The position numbers and the translations under genes were made by a program. Shown piece by piece: positions 1 through 8,044 of a stretch of DNA of 64,000 bases. The DNA comes from Streptomyces sp. NBC_00273. GTDB lineage: Bacteria; Actinomycetota; Actinomycetes; Streptomycetales; Streptomycetaceae. The notes under the pieces were generated by a model that was given only the letters and a program-made list of their open reading frames with translations, did no database searches and was not told the origin of the DNA. The DNA is taken from positions 124,001 through 188,000 of the forward strand of contig NZ_CP108067.1 of assembly GCF_036178145.1 (NCBI RefSeq), in the 5' to 3' direction. Numbering within the stretch: position 1 is the stretch's first letter; each line of letters starts with the position of its first letter.

Positions 1-538
1 ACTGAGGCTGGTTGGCGATCAGTGGGACACCGAGTTCGCGGGCGAGCCGGGCTGCCTCGCGGATCCTGTCTGCGGGCCATTCGGAGACACCGATGTAGAG
101 CGCCTTGCCTGCGCGCACGACGTCGGCGAAGGCCGTCAAGGTCTCCTCCAGCGGGGTCTCCGCGTCGTGGCGGTGTGCCTGGTAGAGGTCTACGTGGTCG
201 AGACCGAGGCGGCGCAGGGAACCGTCGATCGACTCGCTGATGTGCTTGCGGGACAGACGCCCGGTGTTCGGATCGTCCGGCCTGGCCCACCGTCCCACCT
301 TGGTGCAGATGACGAGGCTGTCGCGGCGCTCGCCCGCGAGTGTGCGGCCAAGGATCTCTTCCGCCCGGCCCCCGGCGTAGGCATCGGCGGTGTCGAAGGT
401 GTTGATGCCGCTGTCCAGCGCGGCCCGTATGCATTCCTGGGCGACCGACTCGTCGACCTGGTCTCCGTGGGTAACGGCGTTTCCGTAGACGATCCGGCTC
501 ACCAGGAGGCCACTGTCGCCGACCCGCGAGTACTCCAT
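1..538 (-). CDS. Aldo/keto reductase, C-terminus outside window
   Basis: The reading frame on the minus strand starts at the ATG at 538 and stays open to the window edge, so the 3' end is missing. The product reads as an aldo/keto reductase: an N-terminal strand with 'GNAVTHGD', the 'GINTFDTADAY' segment that carries the catalytic Asp and Tyr of the family, then 'ICTKVGRW' and 'LGLDHVDLYQAHR'. Family members reduce carbonyls with NADPH in the cytoplasm. It is the last visible gene of the leftward tailoring operon, 43 bases after the methyltransferase, so a role in reducing a polyketide carbonyl or a deoxysugar is an inference from position only. Confidence 0.85.
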   Translation of the reverse strand, partial: MEYSRVGDSGLLVSRIVYGNAVTHGDQVDESVAQECIRAALDSGINTFDTADAYAGGRAEEILGRTLAGERRDSLVICTKVGRWARPDDPNTGRLSRKHISESIDGSLRRLGLDHVDLYQAHRHDAETPLEETLTAFADVVRAGKALYIGVSEWPADRIREAARLARELGVPLIANQPQ

Positions 539-581
539 CACGAGGATCCTTTCGTTTCGTTCATGGGGGTTGTCACTTGCG

Positions 582-1613
582 TCAGCGCCGATCGAGCTCG
601 GCGGTGACGACGTGCACGGGCAGCGGGTCGACACGGCGGATCGAGATCTCTCGGTATCCGCTCGCGGTGAGCATCCGACGTGAGGCGGCACGGGAGTGCG
701 CCTGTCCTGCGGGTGTGGCGACCAGCATGAGCAGAGACAGCACATGTGCCGCGTGCTCCTCCACCGGGTGCTTGTCTTCCACGGTGAAGCCGACGGTCAC
801 CAGACGTCCCCCAGGCTTCAGGGCTCCTGCCAGCCGGCGCAGCAGGCGTGTGCCTTGCTCCTCGGAGAACATGGGGAGGACGTTCGCGACCACGATCAGG
901 TCGTACGGTCCGTCCAGGGGGGTGGTGAAGGCGTCGCCGGGGAGGAAGGTGGTACGTGCGGTCAGTCCCATGCGCTCCGCGTGGGCCTTTGCTTGGACGA
1001 GCACCTCGGCTCGATCCAGGCCGTGAAGCTCGGCCTGCGGGTGCTGCCGGGTGACTTCGAGACCGAACAGGGCGTGTCCGCAGCCGATGTCGAGCACCCG
1101 CAGATCGGGGCGTCCTCCGGCCCATTCGTCGATGTCTTCGAGCAGGGCCGCAGTGGCCGCACGGGTCACGAAGGTGCCTTCTGCCGCGAAATCGGTCCAG
1201 TAGGAGAAACCTTCTTCTGTGGCGTCGGGGACGAGTCCGGTGCCGCCCTTGCGGACCACACCGGCCAGATCGCGCATCGCTTCCCACTCCCACTCGCTGG
1301 TGTTCACTTTGACGGCGTGTCCGGCGTACTGGGGGCTGCTGCTCACCAGCAGGTCAGCGGCGCCTGGTGGCAGGGAGTACCGGGCGCCGTCGGTATCAAG
1401 CAGTCCGATGGCGGTGATGGCACCGAGCAGGATGCGTACCGCCCGGGCATCGCCGTCGATGGCCTCGGCCACTTGGTGGGCGTTCCTCGGTCCGTCGGCG
1501 AGGGCGTCGAAGAGGCCCAGTTCGACGGCTGCCTTGAGCAGGCTCGTCCGCTTGAATGCCTGGAGTGTCTCCAGCAGGCTGTTCTTGGTAACGGTGGGTG
1601 CGGGATGGGTCAT
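582..1613 (-). CDS. SAM-dependent methyltransferase (PF00891-like)
   Basis: About 343 residues. An N-terminal helical dimerisation/HTH-like region ('LLKAAVELGLFDALADGP') is followed by a Rossmann methyltransferase domain whose SAM-binding motif I is 'VLDIGCGHALFGLEV' and motif II 'GDAFTTPLDGPYDLIVVANVL'. This is the layout of the O-methyltransferase 2 family, which also includes C-methyltransferases such as those of tetracycline pathways, so O- versus C-methylation cannot be decided. The start was placed at the ATG at 1613 (MTHPAP), because the 10 extra residues of the longer frame look unstructured; the other possible start is 1643. It lies between the aldo/keto reductase and a flavin monooxygenase in the same orientation. 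Confidence 0.85.
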   Translation of the reverse strand: MTHPAPTVTKNSLLETLQAFKRTSLLKAAVELGLFDALADGPRNAHQVAEAIDGDARAVRILLGAITAIGLLDTDGARYSLPPGAADLLVSSSPQYAGHAVKVNTSEWEWEAMRDLAGVVRKGGTGLVPDATEEGFSYWTDFAAEGTFVTRAATAALLEDIDEWAGGRPDLRVLDIGCGHALFGLEVTRQHPQAELHGLDRAEVLVQAKAHAERMGLTARTTFLPGDAFTTPLDGPYDLIVVANVLPMFSEEQGTRLLRRLAGALKPGGRLVTVGFTVEDKHPVEEHAAHVLSLLMLVATPAGQAHSRAASRRMLTASGYREISIRRVDPLPVHVVTAELDRR

Positions 1614-1704
1614 CGCTTGATCCGTTCGTCCAAGTCGTCTCATGAGGGCGTCCCGGGTCAGATGTCGAGGAACCCGTGGGTGTGGTCTGCCGTGGCAGGT
1701 CCGG

Positions 1705-3423
1705 TCACTGGCGCGGGACGGAGGTCTGTTCCTGGTCCGGGACCATGGCTGGTGCTTCGTCGGTGGGCTCCATGCCGAGCCCGCCGAGGGTGTGGAGCAG
1801 TCCGTGCCGTCCGCTCAGCGGCCCCTTGCCGGCGAGGTGGCCGTCGGGCCTGATCAGGGCGAAGCCGCCCGCCTCGATGCCCAGTTCTCGACGTAGCGTG
1901 CCGTGCGGGTCCGGCAGTTGGTTCGGGCCGCCGCGGTCGTCCACGAGGTCGCGGACGGTACGGACGGAGACGGCGGTGCCGTATCGGCGGTCGACGTGGT
2001 CGAGGAGTTCTGTGGTCTGCGCGGGGCAGGGGTCTGCGGCGACGAGGAGGGTCCAGCGGGGATCGCGCAGTTCCTCGTGCAACCCGCGCAGGCCCTCGTC
2101 TTCGCTGGCGTCCTTCGAGGGTGCTGCGGCGCTCACCCGCTGCCCCGGCTGCGGTCCCCGCCGTGCGGGTTCCGTGCCGGAGGGGGCTGCGGCTCGAAGG
2201 CTCAGGGGGCTGCTGGCGTATTCCACGGTGAGGCCGCAGAAGCTGCGGATCATTTTCCGTTCAATCCGGTGCTTGAGCGGTGCGATGCTGTTGACGAGCC
2301 GGAGGGCGACCGGCAGGAGCACGGGCCCCACCGCGTTGCGCAGCGCGACGAGTGCGGTGGCTGTTCTGGTCGAGCGGAGCAGGCGCGCGCCGACGGGCAC
2401 GCGCTCGGCGCTGTAGCTGTCCAGGAGTGCTTCGGTGGCGTGGCCGCGTACCACGTCGGCGAGTTTCCAGGCCAGGTTGTACGCGTCCTGGATGCCGGTG
2501 TTCATGCCCTGTCCCGAGGCGGGACTGTGTATGTGTGCAGCGTCTCCGGCGACAAAGCAGCGGCCTACCCGCATCTTGTCGATCATGCGCTGTTGGACGG
2601 TGAAGACCGAGATCCAGGTGGGCGCGGACACTGTGGCGGGGCGGCCGAGGGCTCTGGCGACCTTGGCTTCCAGGCGGGCTCTGACGGCTTCGGGGTCGTC
2701 TGCGTCGCCTGTGTCCTGGGTGTCGACCACCCTCCACTTGCCGGACTCGGGAAACGGTACGAGCAGGAGGGTGCCGCTGCCGGTATGGAGGAGGTGGTTG
2801 CTGTCACCCGGCAGGTCGATGTCCAGTTCCACGTCGGCGTTCAGCCAGGTCTCGGTCGTGTCCCCGGTCAGGTGCAGACCGAGGTTCTTGCGCACCGTGC
2901 TGTGGGCGCCGTCGGCGCCGACCAACCATGGGACCGAGAGGGCAGCGGGGCCGTCTGGGGTGGCGAGGCGGACGTCCACTTGGTTCTCGTGCGGGGTGAA
3001 GGAGTCGAGCCGTACGCCCCATTCCACCGTAACGCCGAGGGTGGCCAGCCGATCCCGTAGCACCTTTTCGGTCACTACTTGGTCGACCATGAGGCTGAAG
3101 GGGTAGCGGGTGGGCATGTCGGAGTAGTCGGTGTCGAACCTGATGAGGGTGCGCCCGCGTAGGTGCAGGGTGAAGTGCTCGACCTTGCGGCCCTGCGGCA
3201 GCAAGAGGTCCAGTACGTTCATCTGGTCGATGATCTCCAGCGTGCGCGCGTGCACGGCGAGCGCGCGGCTGGTGGTGGCGGGGCCCGGGGCGCCGTCGAT
3301 CACACGGACCGCTACTCCGCGGCGGGCCAGTTCGTGGGCCGTGGTCAGGCCGACCGGCCCGGCGCCCACGACGAGCACCTCGGTGCCCGTCGTCGTCGGC
3401 GCGTCGGTCGAATCGTCAGCCAT
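1705..3423 (-). CDS. FAD-dependent aromatic polyketide monooxygenase
   Basis: 572 residues, a class A flavoprotein hydroxylase. The dinucleotide-binding motif 'VLVVGAGPVGLTTAHELARRG' lies near residues 16-36, the 'GRCFVAGDAAHIHSPASG' FAD-ribityl motif follows in mid-protein, and a thioredoxin-like C-terminal domain ends with 'LIRPDGHLAGKGPL'. This size and layout match the PgaE/MtmOIV/OxyL type that hydroxylates or oxidatively cleaves polycyclic aromatic polyketides using NAD(P)H and O2. The ATG at 3423 was chosen because residues upstream are low-complexity and the ATG overlaps the end of the cyclase gene by 8 bases, implying translational coupling. The substrate is presumably the cyclised polyketide of this cluster. 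Confidence 0.88.
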   Translation of the reverse strand: MADDSTDAPTTTGTEVLVVGAGPVGLTTAHELARRGVAVRVIDGAPGPATTSRALAVHARTLEIIDQMNVLDLLLPQGRKVEHFTLHLRGRTLIRFDTDYSDMPTRYPFSLMVDQVVTEKVLRDRLATLGVTVEWGVRLDSFTPHENQVDVRLATPDGPAALSVPWLVGADGAHSTVRKNLGLHLTGDTTETWLNADVELDIDLPGDSNHLLHTGSGTLLLVPFPESGKWRVVDTQDTGDADDPEAVRARLEAKVARALGRPATVSAPTWISVFTVQQRMIDKMRVGRCFVAGDAAHIHSPASGQGMNTGIQDAYNLAWKLADVVRGHATEALLDSYSAERVPVGARLLRSTRTATALVALRNAVGPVLLPVALRLVNSIAPLKHRIERKMIRSFCGLTVEYASSPLSLRAAAPSGTEPARRGPQPGQRVSAAAPSKDASEDEGLRGLHEELRDPRWTLLVAADPCPAQTTELLDHVDRRYGTAVSVRTVRDLVDDRGGPNQLPDPHGTLRRELGIEAGGFALIRPDGHLAGKGPLSGRHGLLHTLGGLGMEPTDEAPAMVPDQEQTSVPRQ

Positions 3424-4402
3424 GGTGCTGTTCCGCGAAGGTCTTGGCGAGGGCGAGGGTCGCCGCGCTGTTCCCGCCGACCGCCCTGCGGATGAACTCC
3501 TTCGCTTCGTGCACGGTGGCGTCGGCCCCGAGTACGCCAACGATGGCGTCTTCGTTCAGCTGGACCCGGTGCCAGGAGGTCGCCCGCGCACCCTTGTCCG
3601 TCGGCACCACCGTCCACTCACCGATGTGGGTGGTCATCAGCGGGGGCGTGACCAGTTGCTTGTAGACGATGCGTCGGGAATCGGGGAAGCAGATGCGGAC
3701 CGATTCTGTGGTGTGGGCCGAGCCGTCCTTGGTGACGGTGTCCATCACCATCCACTGGATGTTCTCCACGTCCTCGGTCAACCGCATGCGGGAGACGTGC
3801 GGCAGCCGGTCCGGCCAGGCTGCGGCCTCGTGCAAGAAGCGGTAGACCGTCTCCGGGTCGGCGTCCGCCACCAGGGTGGAGTCTTCGAAGTCGAAGACGA
3901 GTCCGTCGGCGGCGCCGATCCCTTCAGCGAGCGTCTTGATGTTCGCAAGTTCGGTGCCACTGTTGCGGTCGGTGGCCTTGGTGATCCACTCGATTCCGGC
4001 CGGATCGTCGTCGACGGCACTGAACTCATGTCGCAGGGTGAGCCGTACGGTGCCCGCAACGTCCCCGGGCGTCACGATCCACTCGCCGCCCATCGAAGAG
4101 ACCGGGGGCGAGGAGACCTCCTGTTGGAAACGGATTCGGGCGTTGTGCGGGTCGAGCTCCCTCTGCGAAGTCCACGTCTTGACCTCGCCGTTGGCGGTGG
4201 CCCAGATACGCAGCCGTTCCCGTGCCTCGTGAGCGGTCTGTCCTGTCTGGGACTCCCCCGCTCCTTCGACGCGTTCAACGTGGAGCGTGGGGGCGAAGCG
4301 GACCGGCCAAGCGGGGGCGTCCGCGATGATTGCGTAGACGGTCTCGGCGGGCGCGGCGATGTCGATCGAGTGGGTGGTGCGGTGGGTTCCGGTACGCAGC
4401 AT
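3416..4402 (-). CDS. Didomain aromatase/cyclase
   Basis: 328 residues with two SRPBCC (START-like) halves. The first begins 'THSIDIAAPAETVYAIIADA' with a Trp-Pro pair typical of polyketide cyclases; the second, from about residue 160, begins 'DSTLVADADPETVYRFL' and contains 'AAAWPDRLPHVSRM'. Didomain aromatase/cyclases act on C9-reduced nascent polyketides, closing and dehydrating the first ring (ActVII, OxyK type). This agrees with the ketoreductase gene immediately upstream in the operon, since didomain rather than monodomain enzymes accompany reduced chains. A purine-rich GAAAGG lies upstream of the ATG. No separate second- or third-ring cyclase is obvious in the window; one could lie left of base 1. 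Confidence 0.9.
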   Translation of the reverse strand: MLRTGTHRTTHSIDIAAPAETVYAIIADAPAWPVRFAPTLHVERVEGAGESQTGQTAHEARERLRIWATANGEVKTWTSQRELDPHNARIRFQQEVSSPPVSSMGGEWIVTPGDVAGTVRLTLRHEFSAVDDDPAGIEWITKATDRNSGTELANIKTLAEGIGAADGLVFDFEDSTLVADADPETVYRFLHEAAAWPDRLPHVSRMRLTEDVENIQWMVMDTVTKDGSAHTTESVRICFPDSRRIVYKQLVTPPLMTTHIGEWTVVPTDKGARATSWHRVQLNEDAIVGVLGADATVHEAKEFIRRAVGGNSAATLALAKTFAEQHHG

Positions 4403-4443
4403 TGCTCAGCCTTTCTCGCGCCGGCCTGGGCCGGGGTCTGGGG

Positions 4444-5259
4444 TCAGAAGATGCCGAGTCCGCCGCAGACGTTGAGTGCCTGCGCGGTGATGGAGGCGGC
4501 GGTGTCCGTGACGAGGTAGTCCACGAGGCCGGCCACCTCTTCGGGTGTGGAGTAGCGGCCCAGCGGAATCTTGGCGTGGAATTCGGTGAGGACTTCTTCT
4601 GTGGAGATGTCGCGAGTGCGCGCGTAGGACTCCCGGACGCGGACTGCCATCGGTGTCTCCACGTACCCGGGGCAGACCGCGTTGACGGTGATGCCGACGC
4701 CGGCCAGCTCTTTGGCGAGAGCCTTGGTGAAGCTGATGACTCCGCCCTTGGCCGCCGAGTAGGGGGCTCCGAAGGGAACTCCCTGCTTGCCGCCGGTGGA
4801 TGCGATGCTGATGATGCGTCCGTCGCCGCAGTTCTCCAGGCCGCCGTTGGCGAGTACCTCGCGGGTGACGAGGAAGACGCTGTTCAGGTTGGTGTCGATC
4901 ACGTCGTACCAGAGTTCGTCGCTGATCTGCGAGGTGCGGCCACCGCCGCTGCGGCCCGCGTTGTTCACGAGCACCGTGATGGGCCCGTAGCGTTCGACGG
5001 CAGCCCGCACGAGGGACTCGACCGACTCCGCGGACCGTACGTCCGCCGCCTGGCCGTCGACCTCCAGGCCCTGTTCGCGGAGCTCCTTGACGGTGGCCGA
5101 GACGTTCTCGGCGCTGCGTGCGCACAGGAACACCCGGACTCCGCTGCGGGCCAGGCTGGTCACCACCGCGAGGCCGATTCCGCTGGTCCCCCCGGTCACG
5201 AGGGCGACCTTCGTGGACCGGGCCCGCTCCGCTGGGTCGGAAAATCCTGCACCTGTCAT
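4444..5259 (-). CDS. Polyketide ketoreductase (SDR, ActIII-like)
   Basis: 271 residues, a short-chain dehydrogenase. The NADPH motif 'VALVTGGTSGIGLAVV' is near the N-terminus, 'VLVNNAGRSGGG' follows, and the catalytic region reads 'SIASTGGKQGVPFGAPYSAAKGG' with Ser, Tyr and Lys in place. The 'PGYVETPMA' segment and overall length match type II PKS C9 ketoreductases. The start at 5259 is set by a strong GGAGGAGGACG ribosome site directly before ATGACAGG; an upstream in-frame ATG at 5370 lacks one. First gene of the leftward operon, divergent from the SnoaL-like gene. It would reduce the nascent ACP-bound poly-beta-ketone before the aromatase acts. Confidence 0.92.
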   Translation of the reverse strand: MTGAGFSDPAERARSTKVALVTGGTSGIGLAVVTSLARSGVRVFLCARSAENVSATVKELREQGLEVDGQAADVRSAESVESLVRAAVERYGPITVLVNNAGRSGGGRTSQISDELWYDVIDTNLNSVFLVTREVLANGGLENCGDGRIISIASTGGKQGVPFGAPYSAAKGGVISFTKALAKELAGVGITVNAVCPGYVETPMAVRVRESYARTRDISTEEVLTEFHAKIPLGRYSTPEEVAGLVDYLVTDTAASITAQALNVCGGLGIF

Positions 5260-5437
5260 CTCGTCCTCCTCCGTGGAATGGCTGGAGCTTCCTGGAGCGG
5301 GTTCGAGATCGGGCCGAGGATGGTTCGAGGCTTCTGGGCGGTGTGGACGGGTCAGTGAAGAGGTCTCCAACGGTTCTCGAAGCCCTGGTGTCAGCCTCTG
5401 CGGAACACCACGTCACCGTGACCGGAGGGAAACCGTC
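5260..5437. promoter_or_regulatory. Divergent promoter region with helically phased repeats
   Basis: This 178-base region separates the leftward ketoreductase operon from the rightward SnoaL-like operon and must hold both promoters. Between 5281 and 5329 the triplet GAG recurs at 5285, 5295, 5305, 5316 and 5327, inside TGGAG, TGGAG, TCGAG, CCGAG and TCGAG; the spacing is 10-11 bases. The last three units (5302, 5313, 5324) keep an exact 11-base period. Direct TCGAG-type repeats with 11-base spacing are the known binding pattern of SARP activators, and a SARP is encoded at 14.5 kb. That this SARP binds here is inferred. Confidence 0.45.
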
Positions 5438-5890
5438 ATGCAGTTGTCGGAACCGCTCGTGGACAGCGCTCAAGGGAGTGTGCTGTACCAGGAAGTCCTG
5501 CACTTCTACGCCCGACAGATGCGCCACCTCGATGAGGGGAGGGTCACCGAGTGGGCTGAAACCTTCACCGAGAACGGCGTGTTCGCCGCCAACGCCCACC
5601 CGCTCCCGCAGACGGGCCGTGCGGCCATCGAGCAGGGGGCGGCGGAGGCCGTCCAGCGGCTGGCGGAGCAGGGAGTCCAGCGCCGGCACTGGCTCGGCAT
5701 GCTGCAGGTGACGCCGAACGTCGACGGATCGGTCACGGCACTCTCCTACGCCCAGGTGCTCGCCACCGCGCAAGGTGGCCGGACCGCGCTGGAACTCAGC
5801 TGTTCCTGCGAAGACCTGCTGGTGCGTGAAGGTGACCGGCTGCTGGTGCGTAGGCGCCAGGTGTATCGCGACGACCTTCCCCGACCGTGA
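5438..5890 (+). CDS. SnoaL-like / NTF2-fold small protein
   Basis: 150 residues. The pattern of an N-terminal helix with 'YARQMRHLDEGRVTEWAETFTE' followed by 'GVFAANAHPLPQTGRAAIEQG' and beta-strands ending 'VRRRQVYRDD' is that of the SnoaL-like NTF2 fold, which includes polyketide cyclases, hydroxylases and related small tailoring proteins. The start at 5438 is set by GGAGGGA at 5424-5430. It opens the rightward operon with the ligase and acyltransferase and is divergent from the ketoreductase. It may cyclise or modify a later ring; the exact reaction cannot be read from sequence. Confidence 0.75.
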   Translation: MQLSEPLVDSAQGSVLYQEVLHFYARQMRHLDEGRVTEWAETFTENGVFAANAHPLPQTGRAAIEQGAAEAVQRLAEQGVQRRHWLGMLQVTPNVDGSVTALSYAQVLATAQGGRTALELSCSCEDLLVREGDRLLVRRRQVYRDDLPRP

Positions 5891-5969
5891 CCGCGCCTTC
5901 CACGTCCGCGACGGCACAGCCTTCGCCGAGGTTCACAGGCGGACCTGGCTTCGAGAAAGGCCCCAGGCC

Positions 5970-7955
5970 ATGACACCCTCCCCGTCGGATTCCGTGTCGG
6001 ACGGCATCGCGACCGGTGCTTCGCTGGACACCCTGGCGGAGCTACTCGGCCCGGTGCAGGTCGGTGACCTGCTGCGGCGCGCCGCGCGCTCCGCCCCCGA
6101 CCGCACCGCCGTACGCGTCCCCGAAGGGGACATCAGCTACGCAGAGCTGGCAGGTCTCGCCGTCAGCTATGCCGCCGCCCTGCGCGTGCTCCTGGACGGC
6201 CCGGGGGCGGTGGTGGCGCTGACCACAGCGCTCGACCGGCACTTCCCGCCGGTCTTCTTCGGCATCTCTCTGTCCGGGAACACCCCCGCTCTGGTCAACC
6301 CGCTGCTCAAGCAGGATGGGCTGGCGCATGTCCTTCGCATCAGCGGGGCGAAGTGCGCGGTGATTCCGCCCGCGCTGTACGAGCGGCTCAGTGCTGTTCG
6401 CGACCAACTGCCCGCGCTGGAGCACATCGTCCTGACCCACCGCGCCCCCGACTCTCCCGCCGACGTGCCGACCCTCGACGACCTGGCCGAGCGGCTGGGC
6501 ACACGGCCCGGGCTCCCGGAATGGGACGCGACCTCGCAGCCGGGCACGGGCCCCGAGGAGGTGGCATGCATCCAGTTCACCAGTGGAACCACGGGGGCGC
6601 CCAAAGCGGTGCTGCTCAGCCATCGCAATCTCGTGGTCAACGCCGCGCAGTCCGCACAGGTGCACAGGGTGAGCGAGTCGTCGGTGGTCTTCGACTATTT
6701 GCCGACGTTCCACCTGATGCACCTGACCATTACGGTCGTGGTGGCGGGCACCCTCGTCCTGTGCGAGGAGCCCGACCCGGCTGAGGCAATGGACGTGGCT
6801 GAACGCTACCGGGCCACGCACTTTTACAGCTTGCCGGTGCGGCTGGCTCGGCTGGCCGTGCACCCCCGGTTGAAGGAGCTGAAGGGGTCCGCCCTGCGGG
6901 CCGTGCTCTCCGGCGGCTCGACGCTGCCGCCCGCAGCGGCCGCCGCGCTCAGCGCGCACTTCGGCGTCCCGGTGGTCCAGGGGTACGGGCTGCAAGAGAC
7001 CTCGCCCTCCACTCACTTCAACAGCCTGGACGCCCCGCGGCCCCGTTCGTCAGGCCAGCCGGTGGCCGGTACCCAGTGCCGGATCGTGGAGGTCGGTTCT
7101 CGCACCGTGTGCCCGGTCGGCGAGAAGGGTGAGATTCAGGTCCGCGGACCCCAGTTGATGATGGGGTACCTGGGACGGAGCCTTTCAGAGGACACCGATG
7201 CCGAGGGGTGGTTCTCCACGGGCGACATCGGGCTGATGGACAACGACGGTTACCTCTACGTCGTCGACCGGATCAAGGACGTCTTCAAGCGCGACAACTG
7301 GCTGGTGTCACCGACGGAGATCGAGCGGGTCCTGTTGCGGCACCCCGCGGTCGCCGACTGCGCCGTTGTCGACCGTCCCCACGAGTTCAGCGGCGCCGTG
7401 GCGTACGGATTCGTGGTGCGGGATTTCGGCGCCGCTCTCGTCGATGCGGCCGACGTGGCAGCCGACGTGGCGGCCGACGTGGCGGCCGAAGTCAATGCCC
7501 AACTCCCCTATTACGAGCACGTCGAGCACATCGAGTTCGTCGACCGCATTCCCCGCTCGCCCACCGGCAAGGTGCTGCGCCAGGAACTCCGCGCCCGACT
7601 CGCGGGCGCCTCAGCCCCCCATGAACCGTCCCAACCCAAGGAGCAGGTCCCCATGCATCACTTCGTCAACCGCTTCACCGTCACCGGCGACACGGAGGAG
7701 TTCGAGCGTCTGCTCGACAAAATCACCGACTACATGGCCGAGCAGCCCGGGTTCCGCTCGTACCGCCTCTACCGGTCTGTCGGGGCCCCCAACATCTATG
7801 TGGAGACCGCCGAGTGGGCGGATGCCGCCGCGCACAGGGCTGCGGTCGGCGGAGAGGGCTTTCGCGGCCCGGTTGCGGAGATCAAGAAGCTGGCGCAAGC
7901 CGAGCCGGGCCCGTACGCCCTCGTCACCGAGCGGAAGACGGACGCGGCCGCGTAG
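5970..7955 (+). CDS. Acyl-CoA ligase fused to ABM monooxygenase domain
   Basis: 661 residues. Residues 1 to about 545 form an ANL-family AMP ligase: P-loop 'IQFTSGTTGAPKAVLLSHRN', 'VVQGYGLQETSP', 'GWFSTGDIGLMDNDGYLYVVD', and the C-terminal 'RSPTGKVLRQEL' lysine motif. After a Pro-rich linker a second domain of about 100 residues starts 'MHHFVNRFTVTGDTEEFERL' and reads as an antibiotic biosynthesis monooxygenase (ABM) ferredoxin-like fold. The ABM part has its own internal Met and could be a former separate gene. A DVAA tandem repeat (7447-7490) sits in the ligase C-terminal lobe. The ligase might activate a starter acid, as OxyH-type ligases are thought to; the fused oxygenase is unusual. GTG/ATG choice: ATG at 5970 begins the recognisable protein. 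Confidence 0.85.
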   Translation: MTPSPSDSVSDGIATGASLDTLAELLGPVQVGDLLRRAARSAPDRTAVRVPEGDISYAELAGLAVSYAAALRVLLDGPGAVVALTTALDRHFPPVFFGISLSGNTPALVNPLLKQDGLAHVLRISGAKCAVIPPALYERLSAVRDQLPALEHIVLTHRAPDSPADVPTLDDLAERLGTRPGLPEWDATSQPGTGPEEVACIQFTSGTTGAPKAVLLSHRNLVVNAAQSAQVHRVSESSVVFDYLPTFHLMHLTITVVVAGTLVLCEEPDPAEAMDVAERYRATHFYSLPVRLARLAVHPRLKELKGSALRAVLSGGSTLPPAAAAALSAHFGVPVVQGYGLQETSPSTHFNSLDAPRPRSSGQPVAGTQCRIVEVGSRTVCPVGEKGEIQVRGPQLMMGYLGRSLSEDTDAEGWFSTGDIGLMDNDGYLYVVDRIKDVFKRDNWLVSPTEIERVLLRHPAVADCAVVDRPHEFSGAVAYGFVVRDFGAALVDAADVAADVAADVAAEVNAQLPYYEHVEHIEFVDRIPRSPTGKVLRQELRARLAGASAPHEPSQPKEQVPMHHFVNRFTVTGDTEEFERLLDKITDYMAEQPGFRSYRLYRSVGAPNIYVETAEWADAAAHRAAVGGEGFRGPVAEIKKLAQAEPGPYALVTERKTDAAA

Positions 7956-8044
7956 CCGCCTCGGCAGCACCGCAGTCGCCAGCCCCGTTCCCGATGTCGG
8001 TGCGACGTTCCGTGCCGGCATCGGGAACTCCCCAGGAGGATCTC

